Shown here: piece after piece, positions 55,503-64,000 of the stretch
How the letters are laid out: each line of letters begins with the position of its first letter
How positions within the stretch are numbered: position 1 is the first letter of the stretch
DNA from: Leptospira bouyouniensis
GTDB lineage: Bacteria; Spirochaetota; Leptospiria; Leptospirales; Leptospiraceae
Direction: 5' to 3'
Assembly: GCF_004769525.1 (NCBI RefSeq)
Contig: NZ_RQFT01000003.1
Location: forward strand, 124,001-188,000
DNA length: 64,000 bases
Program-made: the position numbers and the translations under genes
Notes under the pieces: generated by a model
Told to the model about the DNA's origin: nothing
Database searches by the model: none
Seen by the model: only the letters and a program-made list of their open reading frames with translations

Positions 55503-57428
55503 TTATTTCCGATACATCGATTCAATTTCATTATAATACTTTTCTTGAACTCGATTACGTTTAACTTTCTGAGTTTGAGTCAATTCATCATGAACAACAA
55601 ATGGATTTTGAAGGATATAAATATTGGAAATTCGCTCAAAAGACTTAAATCCATTTTTGTCAGAAACAAAATGTTTCACTTCATCACGGATTAATTTTTG
55701 AATTATTTCCTCTTCATTATAAATTACATTCTTAAGATCAATGTTAATAGAATTATCATTTAAGTAGTTTTCCAATTTTTCTAAATTGAGTAGGATAAGA
55801 GCTGATAATGTTTTTTTGTCTTGGCCAACAACGACAACTTGGTCAATGTATTCACTTTGTTTGATACAAATTTCAATAGGTTCTGGTTCTACATTTTCAC
55901 CACCAGAAAGAACAATTGTATCTTTTGCTCTACCCGCAAATTTTAAATTTCCTTGCGCTGTCCAAACAAGTAAATCTCCAGAATTCAACCAACGATCCTC
56001 TGTTAATACAGCATTCGTTTTATCTTCTTCCAAATAATAACCTTTCATATTGTGACGTCCATGGTGGTGGGCAACACCTTTGGTTCCCGGATTTATTACC
56101 TCTTTTCCAAATTCATCGATTAGTTTAATTGTAACACCTTGGATTGGTTTTCCCACATTCCCTACTGAGAAGTTATTATAATGGCGGATGGTTGAAACAC
56201 CTGAGTTTTCTGTCATACCGTAAACTTCAAGGATTGGCATTCCAATCGCATACATAAATCGATCCACTTCCGCTTGTAATGCACCAGCTCCCGCAAATGC
56301 ATAACGCAGCCTTCCACCTAACACTGATAGTATCTTAGATAAAACTAATTTTGATACTGGCAATAAGGGAATGTAGATAAATAATTTGAAAAAATTGAAA
56401 GCTTGAGTAAATAATTGGCTTAATGACTTAGGAGCATTTAATCTTGGGATCCGATCGAATGCCAAATCATATGTGATCGAAAAATGAACTGAATTCCAAA
56501 TGAGTAACTTTAAAAAATATTTTTTAATGAAACTACTTTTGTGAATAGTATCTTTGATTTTATCATAAAAACTTTCCCATACCCTTGGTACGGTGAATAA
56601 AATTGTAGGTTTAACTTTACTTAAATCTTTTCCAAGCTCTGGTACACTTGTGAATGCAATTTTAATTCCGGAATAAAAACAAATAGTCTCGAAAATGCGT
56701 TCACCACTATGCCATGGAGGTAAAAAACCGAGGGTTACATCACCTTCTCCCACATTCACACCTGTTTTCCGAAATTCAGCAACTAGAGCTTGGATTTCAA
56801 ATAAGATACTTCCATGGGTTAACATCACTCCCTTCGGTTTGCCAGTTGTTCCCGAGGTATAGATAATGGTTGCTAAATCTTCTTCCTGGATATCGTTTCC
56901 AATTTCTTGATATGTTTTATTTTGAATTTCCTGCGAATATATTTTTAGATCAGTGAAATTTATGATAGGACAATCAATACCATTTATTTCATGTATTGAT
57001 TCACCAAATAGAATGATGGTTTGTAAATTTAACTTTTTTAATTCAGGTAAATATTTTTTTAATGCCTTTTCATTTTCAATAAACACAATTTTGCATTTTG
57101 CATGCGTAAGAATATATCCTATATCATCAAGTGTTGCATCCGTACCTCGTGGTACATCCACACATCCTATGGATGTAATTGCCATACTCACTTGCAACCA
57201 CTGGTGCCCAACATCTGCTATAAGACCAATTCTATCACCTGCATTTGTATTTAAATGAATGAGTGCTTTTGAAATAATTTCAGAATTTTCAACAAACTGA
57301 TGGTAAGAAATATTTTGAAATTCTTTTTTATGATCTTTAAAACTTTGCACAGGAAGATCGCCATAAAGACGTTTTCCTTCTTGGAGTAAGTGAAACAAAG
57401 TAAGTTTCTTTAAACTAGGTACTTTCAT
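55503..57428 (-). CDS. Long-chain acyl-CoA synthetase (AMP-forming)
   Basis: 641-residue ATP-dependent CoA ligase. P-loop TIIYTSGTTGKPKGVMLTHG at about 190-209, adenylate motif EVYGMTENSG, and the hinge region LNSGDLLVWTAQGNLKFAGR with the downstream KDTIVLSGGENVEP are complete. The architecture matches the FadD15/ACSBG-like group used for long-chain, very-long-chain or steroid acids. It would activate the carboxylate before the acyl-CoA dehydrogenase step. Ten bases upstream of the enoyl hydratase-fold gene. Confidence 0.93.
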   Translation of the reverse strand: MKVPSLKKLTLFHLLQEGKRLYGDLPVQSFKDHKKEFQNISYHQFVENSEIISKALIHLNTNAGDRIGLIADVGHQWLQVSMAITSIGCVDVPRGTDATLDDIGYILTHAKCKIVFIENEKALKKYLPELKKLNLQTIILFGESIHEINGIDCPIINFTDLKIYSQEIQNKTYQEIGNDIQEEDLATIIYTSGTTGKPKGVMLTHGSILFEIQALVAEFRKTGVNVGEGDVTLGFLPPWHSGERIFETICFYSGIKIAFTSVPELGKDLSKVKPTILFTVPRVWESFYDKIKDTIHKSSFIKKYFLKLLIWNSVHFSITYDLAFDRIPRLNAPKSLSQLFTQAFNFFKLFIYIPLLPVSKLVLSKILSVLGGRLRYAFAGAGALQAEVDRFMYAIGMPILEVYGMTENSGVSTIRHYNNFSVGNVGKPIQGVTIKLIDEFGKEVINPGTKGVAHHHGRHNMKGYYLEEDKTNAVLTEDRWLNSGDLLVWTAQGNLKFAGRAKDTIVLSGGENVEPEPIEICIKQSEYIDQVVVVGQDKKTLSALILLNLEKLENYLNDNSINIDLKNVIYNEEEIIQKLIRDEVKHFVSDKNGFKSFERISNIYILQNPFVVHDELTQTQKVKRNRVQEKYYNEIESMYRK

Positions 57429-57436
57429 TTTACTTC

Positions 57437-58267
57437 CTATACATTGATATTCATATGATCGAGTAAAATTTTATCTTTTAATTTTTGAGGTAAAAACTTA
57501 TTCAAACCTAAAAAGAATGTACTCATGAAATCAACTTGATTGAATAACTTTGGATTTTTCGAAGTTATGACTTTGACAATTTTTTCAGCTGCTTGTTTTG
57601 GATTCGTTGCCTTTTTAATCAATTCGTTATCTCGATTGATAAACCGAACACAACGATCATAATAAGGAGAATTTTTTTCAGGCAACTGTTGAGCTTTTGC
57701 AGCAAAATTGGTTGATACTTGTGCCGGTTGGATCATAGCAACTTGAATTCCAAATGGTTTCACCTCATATCGAAAAGAAGATACCATACCTTCAATTGCA
57801 AATTTTGTTGCTGAATAAATCGATTCAAAAGGGAAAGGAACTTGGCCCACAAGTGAAGACATTACAACAATTTTTCCACTCCTGACTTCACGCATTGATG
57901 GTATGAATGCTTGTAATAATCTTGCACAACCAATGACATTGATATCAAAACATTGTAATGCCTTTACTAAGTTTACTTCTTCAAATGGTCCAAAAAATCC
58001 AATCCCAACATTTGAAACAACTGTATCAACTGAACCAAATTTATTTATAACAGTATCTTTGAATTTCAAAATTCTATCCGAATCTGTGACACTCATCACT
58101 TCCAAAAAGTGTTTTGCATTTAATTTGTTTAACTCATCAGCCAAACTATCTAAATATTTTTTTTCGATATCAAATCCACAAATTGTATATCCTTGTGATG
58201 CTAACATCAAAGCTACTTCTCTTCCCATACCTTGGGCAATCCCACTAATTACTATAACCTTACTCAT
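57437..58267 (-). CDS. Short-chain dehydrogenase/reductase
   Basis: 276-residue classical SDR. Cofactor motif SGIAQGMGREVA at the N-terminus, NVG (VVSNVGIGFFG), catalytic Ser in VVMSSLVGQ and Y-S-A-T-K (YxxxK) in SIYSATKFAIEG. FDIEKKYLDSLADEL after strand 2 with an acidic residue suggests NAD(H). A hydroxyacyl or hydroxysteroid oxidation step fits the operon. GAGGA precedes ATG. Confidence 0.9.
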   Translation of the reverse strand: MSKVIVISGIAQGMGREVALMLASQGYTICGFDIEKKYLDSLADELNKLNAKHFLEVMSVTDSDRILKFKDTVINKFGSVDTVVSNVGIGFFGPFEEVNLVKALQCFDINVIGCARLLQAFIPSMREVRSGKIVVMSSLVGQVPFPFESIYSATKFAIEGMVSSFRYEVKPFGIQVAMIQPAQVSTNFAAKAQQLPEKNSPYYDRCVRFINRDNELIKKATNPKQAAEKIVKVITSKNPKLFNQVDFMSTFFLGLNKFLPQKLKDKILLDHMNINV

Positions 58268-58277
58268 TTTATCCTCT

Positions 58278-59246
58278 TTAATTTAATTTCATAGATAACA
58301 TCGAAGAAACAAAATTTGGATATTTTAACTTATATCCTGTTGATTTTAGTTTTCCATTATCCATATAATAATCATGATATAAATACTTGATCGCTTCATA
58401 TTCAAGATCTGGAATTCTACCTTGCAGCTTTGCAATAGGAGATTCTACTTTTGCAATTATTTTTAGTAAAAATAAGGGGATATGGATCTTGTTGATTTTC
58501 GAATCGAAAGTCTTGGCAGCTAAATCTAAAGCTTCTTCCAAACTAGGATGGTCATCATCTGCAATATTATAAGTTTGGCCAAAAGAGTTTTCCCTTTCTG
58601 ACAAATAAATAGCAGCTGATGCAACATCTTCTACACGAACATTAGAGAGTTTCTTTTTCCCATCACCTGGTATACCTGCAATTTGACCATGTCTTGAGAA
58701 TAATTTTCCAGCTCCATCATTACACCCTGGTCCATACACAGTACATGGTCTAACAATGATTGCCTTTAATCCTTTTTTGATTTTCTCAGAAACAATCATC
58801 TCTCCTGCATATTTACTTTTACCATATGCATCCTTTGGATTACAAATATCTGTTTCTTTAAAAGGTGATCCTTGGTAGGTTCCATATACACTTGATGAGC
58901 TAAAATGGACATAGGCTTTTACACTGTTTTGATAGGCAATATTCGTTAGTTTATCAACTGCATCAACATTAATTGGTTTTAATGTATTAAAATCAGTACT
59001 TAGATTACAAATTCCAGCAACATGAAAAATTCTATCAACACCGCTTAACAAAGAACTAAGCTCTTTCTCATCCCTGATGTCTGATTTTACATATTCTATA
59101 TTCGGTTGATTAAATAACTTAATTTTATCGTCCCGAATATCAGTAACACGAATTTTTAAATTCGGATCTTTTGATATTTCTTTCAAAAGCTCAAATCCAA
59201 TGAATCCATTGGCTCCAGTGATTAATGTGATACCAGTATATTTCAT
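58278..59246 (-). CDS. NAD-dependent epimerase/3-beta-HSD-like dehydrogenase
   Basis: 322-residue extended SDR. NAD motif TGANGFIGFELL (about residues 8-19), FSSSSVYG and the YGKSKYAGE active site. Overall pattern fits 3-beta-hydroxysteroid dehydrogenase/isomerase or NDP-sugar epimerase. Gene spacing of ten bases to the SDR and one base to the acyl-CoA dehydrogenase places it in the catabolic operon, favouring an alcohol or sterol oxidation role. Paralogous in family to 47919-48884. Confidence 0.87.
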   Translation of the reverse strand: MKYTGITLITGANGFIGFELLKEISKDPNLKIRVTDIRDDKIKLFNQPNIEYVKSDIRDEKELSSLLSGVDRIFHVAGICNLSTDFNTLKPINVDAVDKLTNIAYQNSVKAYVHFSSSSVYGTYQGSPFKETDICNPKDAYGKSKYAGEMIVSEKIKKGLKAIIVRPCTVYGPGCNDGAGKLFSRHGQIAGIPGDGKKKLSNVRVEDVASAAIYLSERENSFGQTYNIADDDHPSLEEALDLAAKTFDSKINKIHIPLFLLKIIAKVESPIAKLQGRIPDLEYEAIKYLYHDYYMDNGKLKSTGYKLKYPNFVSSMLSMKLN

Positions 59247-59247
59247 A

Positions 59248-60375
59248 TTAATAGTGGTAAGATGGTCTAAGTATTTCTCTTGCTACGTTATTCAACATTA
59301 CTTCGGAACTTCCACCACCTGCTAACAGTGATTTTACTTCTCTAACATACCTATCATATGGTCGATTTCGATAACATGCATGAGATCCCGTAAGTGTGAA
59401 CGCTTTGTTTACCGCTTCATCCGCTACCGTACCTGCCAAATACTTTGCTATCGAAGTTTCTAAATTATGATTTGCTTTTTGATCATGTAGCCAAGCAGCT
59501 TGGTTACGAGCTAACTTTGCTGCTTCTAATTCTGAAGTTAGTTTTGCAATAATCCATTGGATTCCTTGGAAATCGGAAACTCGATTCTCACCTACTTTCC
59601 TAGACTTAGTGAACGAAACTGCATGTTCCAAACAACCTCGTGCTATGCCTATCAATTGAGATGCAACTCCTAATCGACTTAATTTAAAAATTGCCATAAA
59701 GGTTTCGATCCCTCTGCCTTCCCTTCCCAATACACTGTCCAAAGGTATACGACAATTATCAAAATGAACGTCGTACATTGGTGCTGATCTCAAACCAATG
59801 GGATCTTGTTTCTCATACCTGATTCCTTTTGAATCTCGATCTACTAAAAACTCAGTTAATCCTTTATCAGTTTTGGCCAATACCATCATCAATTGAGCTT
59901 CTTTTCCCAAATTTATGTGTACTTTTAAACCATTTAGCACCCATTCGTTGCCATCTTTTACAGCAGTGGTTTGGATATTCTGAAACGAAGATCCTGCATC
60001 AGGTTCAGAAATAGCTTGGGCAGCCATAATTTTACCTTTTGCAAGCTCTGGTAACCATTTCCGTTTTTGTTCTTCGGTTCCGACTGCAAGTAAACCTTGT
60101 TGCGCTTGGATTAAATTTTGTGGTCCATATATTAATTCCTTAGCAGTTTCTTCCATGATAATGGTGTATTCAATTGCACCCTTACCTAAGCCACCGTATT
60201 CTTCGGGAACAATAACACCTGTCCAACCTTTGTCTCCTAACGCATGTAAAACATCCCAAGAAAATTCACTATCACGTTCTTCGATATCTCGTTGTGGATC
60301 ACTGCCTGCAATTTTTGAATATGCAGCAACAGCTTCTCGCAACTTATTTTGTTCTTCTGAAAAATAGAAATTCAT
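59248..60375 (-). CDS. Acyl-CoA dehydrogenase, atypical active site
   Basis: 375-residue flavoprotein with the family order: N-terminal helices, AAQAISEPDAGSSFQNIQTT (FAD-contacting), VDRDSKGIRYEKQDPIGLRS, and C-terminal RPYDRYVREVKSLLAGGGSS. The position of the catalytic Glu of medium-chain enzymes (YEGT) reads AGGG here, and the alternative Glu of isovaleryl-type enzymes (LDLERL) reads FKLSRL. It may need another base, a partner subunit, or act on an unusual acyl chain, as in some steroid side-chain enzymes. AAAAGGA precedes ATG. Confidence 0.88.
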   Translation of the reverse strand: MNFYFSEEQNKLREAVAAYSKIAGSDPQRDIEERDSEFSWDVLHALGDKGWTGVIVPEEYGGLGKGAIEYTIIMEETAKELIYGPQNLIQAQQGLLAVGTEEQKRKWLPELAKGKIMAAQAISEPDAGSSFQNIQTTAVKDGNEWVLNGLKVHINLGKEAQLMMVLAKTDKGLTEFLVDRDSKGIRYEKQDPIGLRSAPMYDVHFDNCRIPLDSVLGREGRGIETFMAIFKLSRLGVASQLIGIARGCLEHAVSFTKSRKVGENRVSDFQGIQWIIAKLTSELEAAKLARNQAAWLHDQKANHNLETSIAKYLAGTVADEAVNKAFTLTGSHACYRNRPYDRYVREVKSLLAGGGSSEVMLNNVAREILRPSYHY

Positions 60376-61254
60376 TCAAATTGTTCCTTTTAATTCTGTT
60401 TTTGATTTTAAATAAAAATAGTATGTAGCTGCTGAAGAAGTGATGGGAACAAACAATGCATAAAGTAGTGGCATCCACAAAATCTCATTAACGTTAGATT
60501 CTGAAAAACTAAGTAAAATAACTGCAATTGTCATTGGGCCATTTTGGATTCCGGTTTCTAAAGAAACTGTTCGTGCTTGTTTTTCAGATAGATCTAACAA
60601 TTTACTAAAAATATAACCGAAACTATATCCTAGCACAGTGATCAATATCGCCGCAAGATACATTCTCCAAGTTGTAATTTTCAAAATATTTATATTTTTA
60701 GGAACCATCACACTTAACAAAAATAAGATCATCAAAATTCCTAAGATACTTCCAACTTTTTCAATTTTTAACGCCAATTTTGTGTTAGCTGATCTTATTT
60801 TAATACCAATCAATACTGGAATGATGAGAATCATAATTGAGCCTACGATACTCTTGTAAGGCAATTGAATATCATGCGTAACAAAACCAGAACAATACAA
60901 CCAAAAGAGTAAAGGCATCATGACTGTAGCTAAGATCGTAGATGCGATTGTCATACTAATACTTAGTGCAACATCACCCTTTGCATAGTAGGTAAGGAGA
61001 TTTGAAGTAGTACCTCCTGGTGTACAACCCACAAGTATCAGTCCTATCGAAAAAAAAGGTGATAGTTCTAGACTTTTTGAAAGTCCAAATGCAATAAGAG
61101 GCATAAAAACAAATTGAGACAAAATTCCAACAATCAGTGGTTTTTTTGAATGTATTGCCTTTTTGAAATTCTCAAGAGTCAATGTACTTCCCATTGCAAC
61201 CATTAGAAAAAATATCATCGCAGCAAATAAGATCTCTTCTGTTCTAGTTAACAT
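60376..61254 (-). CDS. Bile acid:sodium symporter family transporter, second copy
   Basis: 292-residue membrane carrier with [20 protein letters not shown] (crossover motif) and [20 protein letters not shown] (second cavity motif). About ten helices. It overlaps the oxidoreductase gene upstream by 11 bases and ends one base from the acyl-CoA dehydrogenase start, so it is embedded in the catabolic run and probably imports its substrate. Same family as 47024-47917. Confidence 0.92.
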   Translation of the reverse strand: MLTRTEEILFAAMIFFLMVAMGSTLTLENFKKAIHSKKPLIVGILSQFVFMPLIAFGLSKSLELSPFFSIGLILVGCTPGGTTSNLLTYYAKGDVALSISMTIASTILATVMMPLLFWLYCSGFVTHDIQLPYKSIVGSIMILIIPVLIGIKIRSANTKLALKIEKVGSILGILMILFLLSVMVPKNINILKITTWRMYLAAILITVLGYSFGYIFSKLLDLSEKQARTVSLETGIQNGPMTIAVILLSFSESNVNEILWMPLLYALFVPITSSAATYYFYLKSKTELKGTI

Positions 61255-62797
61255 TCTGACGATATTCCTGAACCAAATCTGAAGCTAATTTTGAAGCAAT
61301 TGCATAGATTGTATAACTTGGATTTACACCTAAACTTGTGGGAAAAATGGATCCATCTATCACAGAAAGGTTCTTCATATGATGAAACTTACCTTTTGGA
61401 TTAACTACAGATGTTTTTTCGGAATTTCCCATTGCATTTCCACCTAACGGATGTGTGGAATTTACAACAGTGTTAGGAGATTGAATCACCATTTTTTCAA
61501 TTCCTTTTTTGGCTTCTAACCAACTCTTGAAAGGACTTACAACATTATTAGCAGGTACTACTGTTTTTGCGCCTGCAGCAAATTGGCATTCAGCCATGGA
61601 TAGATATGATCTTCTGATTCCATCTACCATAAAATCATTTAATGGATAATCTAAAATTGGATATCCTGTCTCATTCAAATGGACTGTTCCACCTAAACTA
61701 TCTTCATTAAATCCATCACGAATTTGTGAAACTAATACATGTAAGTTGGGGTAACTTTTTACATATTGGTCAAATTCTTCACCAACCAATTTTCTTAGAT
61801 TCATCAAAACAATTGGTTGAGCGCCTACTGCTTCGATGTTATAACCTGCTTTTCCTGTTACACCTTCTTTCCAAAGAAATTCATCAGATGCAACAGATTG
61901 AGGTGCACCAAAAAATCCATATACTGGGGTTGGCATTTCTGCTACAGAATAGTTATGCAATTGAACGAAAGTTCGTTTTCCAATTAAATTGTATGGGTCA
62001 GGTAATTTAGAACGTAATAACAATGCTGGTGAGTTGATAGCACCTGCACTTGTGATAAAATGTTTCGCAAACAATCGAATGTTTGGCTGAGTTCCATTCC
62101 CTTCGATACTTGGTTTACAAGTTAAATGGTCTATTTTGTTTTCTTTCCATTCATAACGAATTGCTTTTGTGTTATAAAGCAATGTAGTTTTTTCTTTTAA
62201 AGCAGATGGAATGGTAGTAACAAGTTGGCTTTGTTTTGCATCGATTGGGCAACCCAATCCACAATAACCCAACATATTACAGTTTTTTACGTTTCTCGGT
62301 ATGGAACTATATCTCCAACCAAGTTTTTTAGCACCAACACTAAGTAGATTATTGTTTTGATTATGTGCTTCCCATGGTTGGATTGAAAATCGTTTTGAAG
62401 CCAATTCAAACCAAGGTTCTAACTCATCATTTGAGTATCCTTTGATTCCGAGATTTTTTTCCCAATAGTTAAGTGTTTCATTTGGTGTTCTAATACAAGT
62501 AGTCCAGTTAACAACAGTAGAACCGCCAACTGTCCTTCCTTGGACAACTGTAAATCCTTTGTCTTTTGTTGGTCTAGTAGCACCTTCATAGTATAACCGA
62601 TTAAAGGTGGAAAGTTCTTTAAGATCAAATTCTTTACTTGTTTCGTAGTTTCCTTCTTCCACAATGATCACGGAATATCCAGCTTTCGATAGAATTTCTG
62701 CACTTGTACCACCGCCAGCACCAGATCCAACAATCACAAAGTCTGCTTCTAAATCTAAATCCTTCTTTAAAAACGTAACATTAATCAATTTATCCAT
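61244..62797 (-). CDS. GMC family oxidoreductase
   Basis: 517-residue FAD-dependent alcohol oxidase/dehydrogenase. Dinucleotide motif [14 protein letters not shown] at about 23-36, [12 protein letters not shown], the Cys-rich [18 protein letters not shown] (as in long-chain alcohol and choline-dehydrogenase-like members), catalytic-end HPLGGNAMG and terminal [16 protein letters not shown]. Its start overlaps the Tat-type small subunit by eight bases. Oxidation of a hydrophobic alcohol or sterol hydroxyl is the likely role. Confidence 0.92.
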   Translation of the reverse strand: MDKLINVTFLKKDLDLEADFVIVGSGAGGGTSAEILSKAGYSVIIVEEGNYETSKEFDLKELSTFNRLYYEGATRPTKDKGFTVVQGRTVGGSTVVNWTTCIRTPNETLNYWEKNLGIKGYSNDELEPWFELASKRFSIQPWEAHNQNNNLLSVGAKKLGWRYSSIPRNVKNCNMLGYCGLGCPIDAKQSQLVTTIPSALKEKTTLLYNTKAIRYEWKENKIDHLTCKPSIEGNGTQPNIRLFAKHFITSAGAINSPALLLRSKLPDPYNLIGKRTFVQLHNYSVAEMPTPVYGFFGAPQSVASDEFLWKEGVTGKAGYNIEAVGAQPIVLMNLRKLVGEEFDQYVKSYPNLHVLVSQIRDGFNEDSLGGTVHLNETGYPILDYPLNDFMVDGIRRSYLSMAECQFAAGAKTVVPANNVVSPFKSWLEAKKGIEKMVIQSPNTVVNSTHPLGGNAMGNSEKTSVVNPKGKFHHMKNLSVIDGSIFPTSLGVNPSYTIYAIASKLASDLVQEYRQNVN

Positions 62798-63356
62798 GTC
62801 TTAGTCCTAGTGCGTGCCCCGGTCCTGGGTATCCAATATGTTTCCATGAGTAAGTTGTTTCGAAAAATCCAATCGTAACCATTGATTGTAATAAAAAGTA
62901 AATGGACCGAATCAAACTAATTGATGAAATCTTCCACTGATTGAGTGTTTTGATTACGGTATCACGATTTGTCAGTTCCCAATTTGAACTCGATCCAAAC
63001 AAATACCATCTAACAGCACTTAAGTTTAAAAACTGGATTGCTTCTAATATTTCTTTTTGGGTATGGGAAGGTAATGAATATAGATAGGAATCAATTCCCT
63101 GCACTACTTCACCTAAAACTTTTTCCTTTTCCTTTTTGTCTTTTGGTAAGAAGTGAAATAGTAACGAATCACTCAGGTAATAGAATAAATCTTCAGCCTT
63201 GTGGTCTAAAAATCGACACCCGAGGCCACGGTCCAAGGTCGAAACAGCTTCACCAGACTTACAACCACTCGTGCTTAGGTACAAAAAGACAGCACCAACT
63301 AATGATGTTTTGACAACAGTTCGCCTCGAAATTAGCTTTTTATTCAAAATTGCCAT
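62790..63356 (-). CDS. Tat-exported small partner of the GMC oxidoreductase
   Basis: 188 residues from ATG 63356 (MAILNKK). A twin-arginine signal (ISRRTVVKTSLVGAVFLY) ends at STSGC, so it could be a Tat lipoprotein. The rest is helical and fits the gluconate-2-dehydrogenase subunit-3-type proteins that accompany GMC enzymes and guide or anchor the flavin subunit. An upstream in-frame start at 63401 falls inside the operator palindrome and is rejected. First gene of the long minus-strand run. Confidence 0.75.
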   Translation of the reverse strand: MAILNKKLISRRTVVKTSLVGAVFLYLSTSGCKSGEAVSTLDRGLGCRFLDHKAEDLFYYLSDSLLFHFLPKDKKEKEKVLGEVVQGIDSYLYSLPSHTQKEILEAIQFLNLSAVRWYLFGSSSNWELTNRDTVIKTLNQWKISSISLIRSIYFLLQSMVTIGFFETTYSWKHIGYPGPGHALGLRHG

Positions 63357-63387
63357 TCTTAATCCGTATTTCCAGTCACAAATTAAT

Positions 63388-63403
63388 GAATGAATATTCA
63401 TTC
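63388..63403. promoter_or_regulatory. FadR-like TetR operator
   Basis: GAATGAATATTCATTC is a perfect 16-bp palindrome. With the flanking T it matches the Bacillus subtilis FadR (TetR family) consensus TGAATGAATANTCATTCA at 17 of 18 positions. It sits between the catabolic run (start 63356) and the divergent TetR gene (start 63526), placed to control both. Confidence 0.8.
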
Positions 63404-63525
63404 CTTTTTTTACTTTACAAGTACTTTTTTAAAAAAAGAATGAAAGGAAATGGATTCGGGTTATCTATGACCCCTATCCAAAAAAGAACATCTCTAACCA
63501 AAAGGGAAGAGGATAGGAATTCCAA

Positions 63526-64000
63526 TTGGTCGAAAAGGCTTTAAAATTGAATAAAAGCGAAGAAATCTTAACGGCAGCATTAGAGTTATTTACGGCAAAG
63601 GGTTTTGATGGAACCGCTGTTCCGCTCATTGCAGAACGCGCCAATGTCGCTGCGGGAACCATTTATCGTTACTTTGAAAGTAAAGAAGACCTTGTGAATT
63701 CCCTCTTTCAAAAATGGCAAGAGAACCTTTACAACAAAATCAAAGACAATTTCCCAGAGAATGTTGATCCGAAAGAACAATTCCATCGAATTTGGTTTTC
63801 GATGGCCGAATTCCAGAGAGAGAATCCAATTGCATTTGATTTTTTGGAAATGCAGTATAACTTACCTTATTTAGATAAAAAAAGTATCACAAAACGGGCG
63901 TTATTATTAAAATTTTTAACTCGTTTTGCTCATGATAACCGAGATATTCTTATCAAATTTCCACCTGATGCGCTCATTGCTATCGTTTGGGGAGCATTTG
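63526..64000 (+). CDS. TetR family regulator, truncated at window end
   Basis: Open to the window end (158 codons seen). TTG 63526 is the only possible start: TAG lies in frame at 63514-63516, and AGGA is placed seven bases upstream. Helix-turn-helix about residues 30-52 (VPLIAERANVAAGTIYRYFE) followed by SKEDLVNSLF. The visible C-terminal part resembles acyl-CoA-responsive regulators. Likely represses the divergent catabolic run through the palindrome at 63388-63403. Confidence 0.88.
   Translation, partial: MVEKALKLNKSEEILTAALELFTAKGFDGTAVPLIAERANVAAGTIYRYFESKEDLVNSLFQKWQENLYNKIKDNFPENVDPKEQFHRIWFSMAEFQRENPIAFDFLEMQYNLPYLDKKSITKRALLLKFLTRFAHDNRDILIKFPPDALIAIVWGAF

Overview
The window reads as a chromosomal segment of a spirochaete of the genus Leptospira, most likely from the free-living (saprophytic) side. 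This is inference. It rests on low GC content, frequent TTG starts, a DUF1554 protein, a tmRNA whose tag reads ANNEFALAA, many short lipoproteins with non-canonical lipoboxes, MotB, DUF1501/DUF1549 proteins, and catabolic gene sets that obligate pathogens tend to lack. No rRNA, tRNA, CRISPR array, prophage or intact insertion sequence was seen.

Layout. 1-5,010: ribonuclease D (cut by the window start), a Nudix CoA pyrophosphatase, a VWA protein, a TPR-like protein, a double cNMP-domain protein and a STAS protein. 5,011-9,131: a cyclase remnant, gmd, an OprP-type porin with a Cys-rich lipoprotein, and a membrane-anchored ACP-like protein. 9,222-12,362: DUF1501/DUF1549 pair. 12,448-15,061: zinc-ribbon, unknown and SPFH-SHOCT membrane-stress-type module. 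15,224-19,674: cNMP-patatin lipase, MATE exporter and a divergent adenosine-deaminase-like enzyme. 19,705-26,088: Ktr/Trk potassium uptake, a leaderless BtuF-like protein and an ExbB-ExbD-ExbD-TonB energiser. 26,127-37,075: duplicated small lipoproteins, a phasin-like gene with twin palindromes, malic enzyme, a glycerol facilitator, TPR proteins and a MotB operon. 37,172-43,070: tmRNA, then mostly single small accessory genes among GC-rich hairpin repeats.

43,175-64,000 is the most coherent part. A TetR gene and an alpha/beta hydrolase share a duplicated operator. Two related gene sets follow, each with a membrane-bound chemoreceptor, a bile-acid/sodium-symporter family carrier and an NAD-dependent epimerase. 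The larger set, on the minus strand from 63,356 to 51,883, adds a Tat-type small protein, a GMC oxidoreductase, acyl-CoA dehydrogenase, SDR, acyl-CoA synthetase, an enoyl-CoA hydratase-fold protein and a DUF2804 lipoprotein. It is divergent from a TetR regulator, with a palindrome matching the Bacillus FadR consensus between them. I infer a regulated uptake, sensing and oxidation system for a hydrophobic carboxylic acid or sterol-like/terpenoid substrate; the substrate cannot be read from the sequence.
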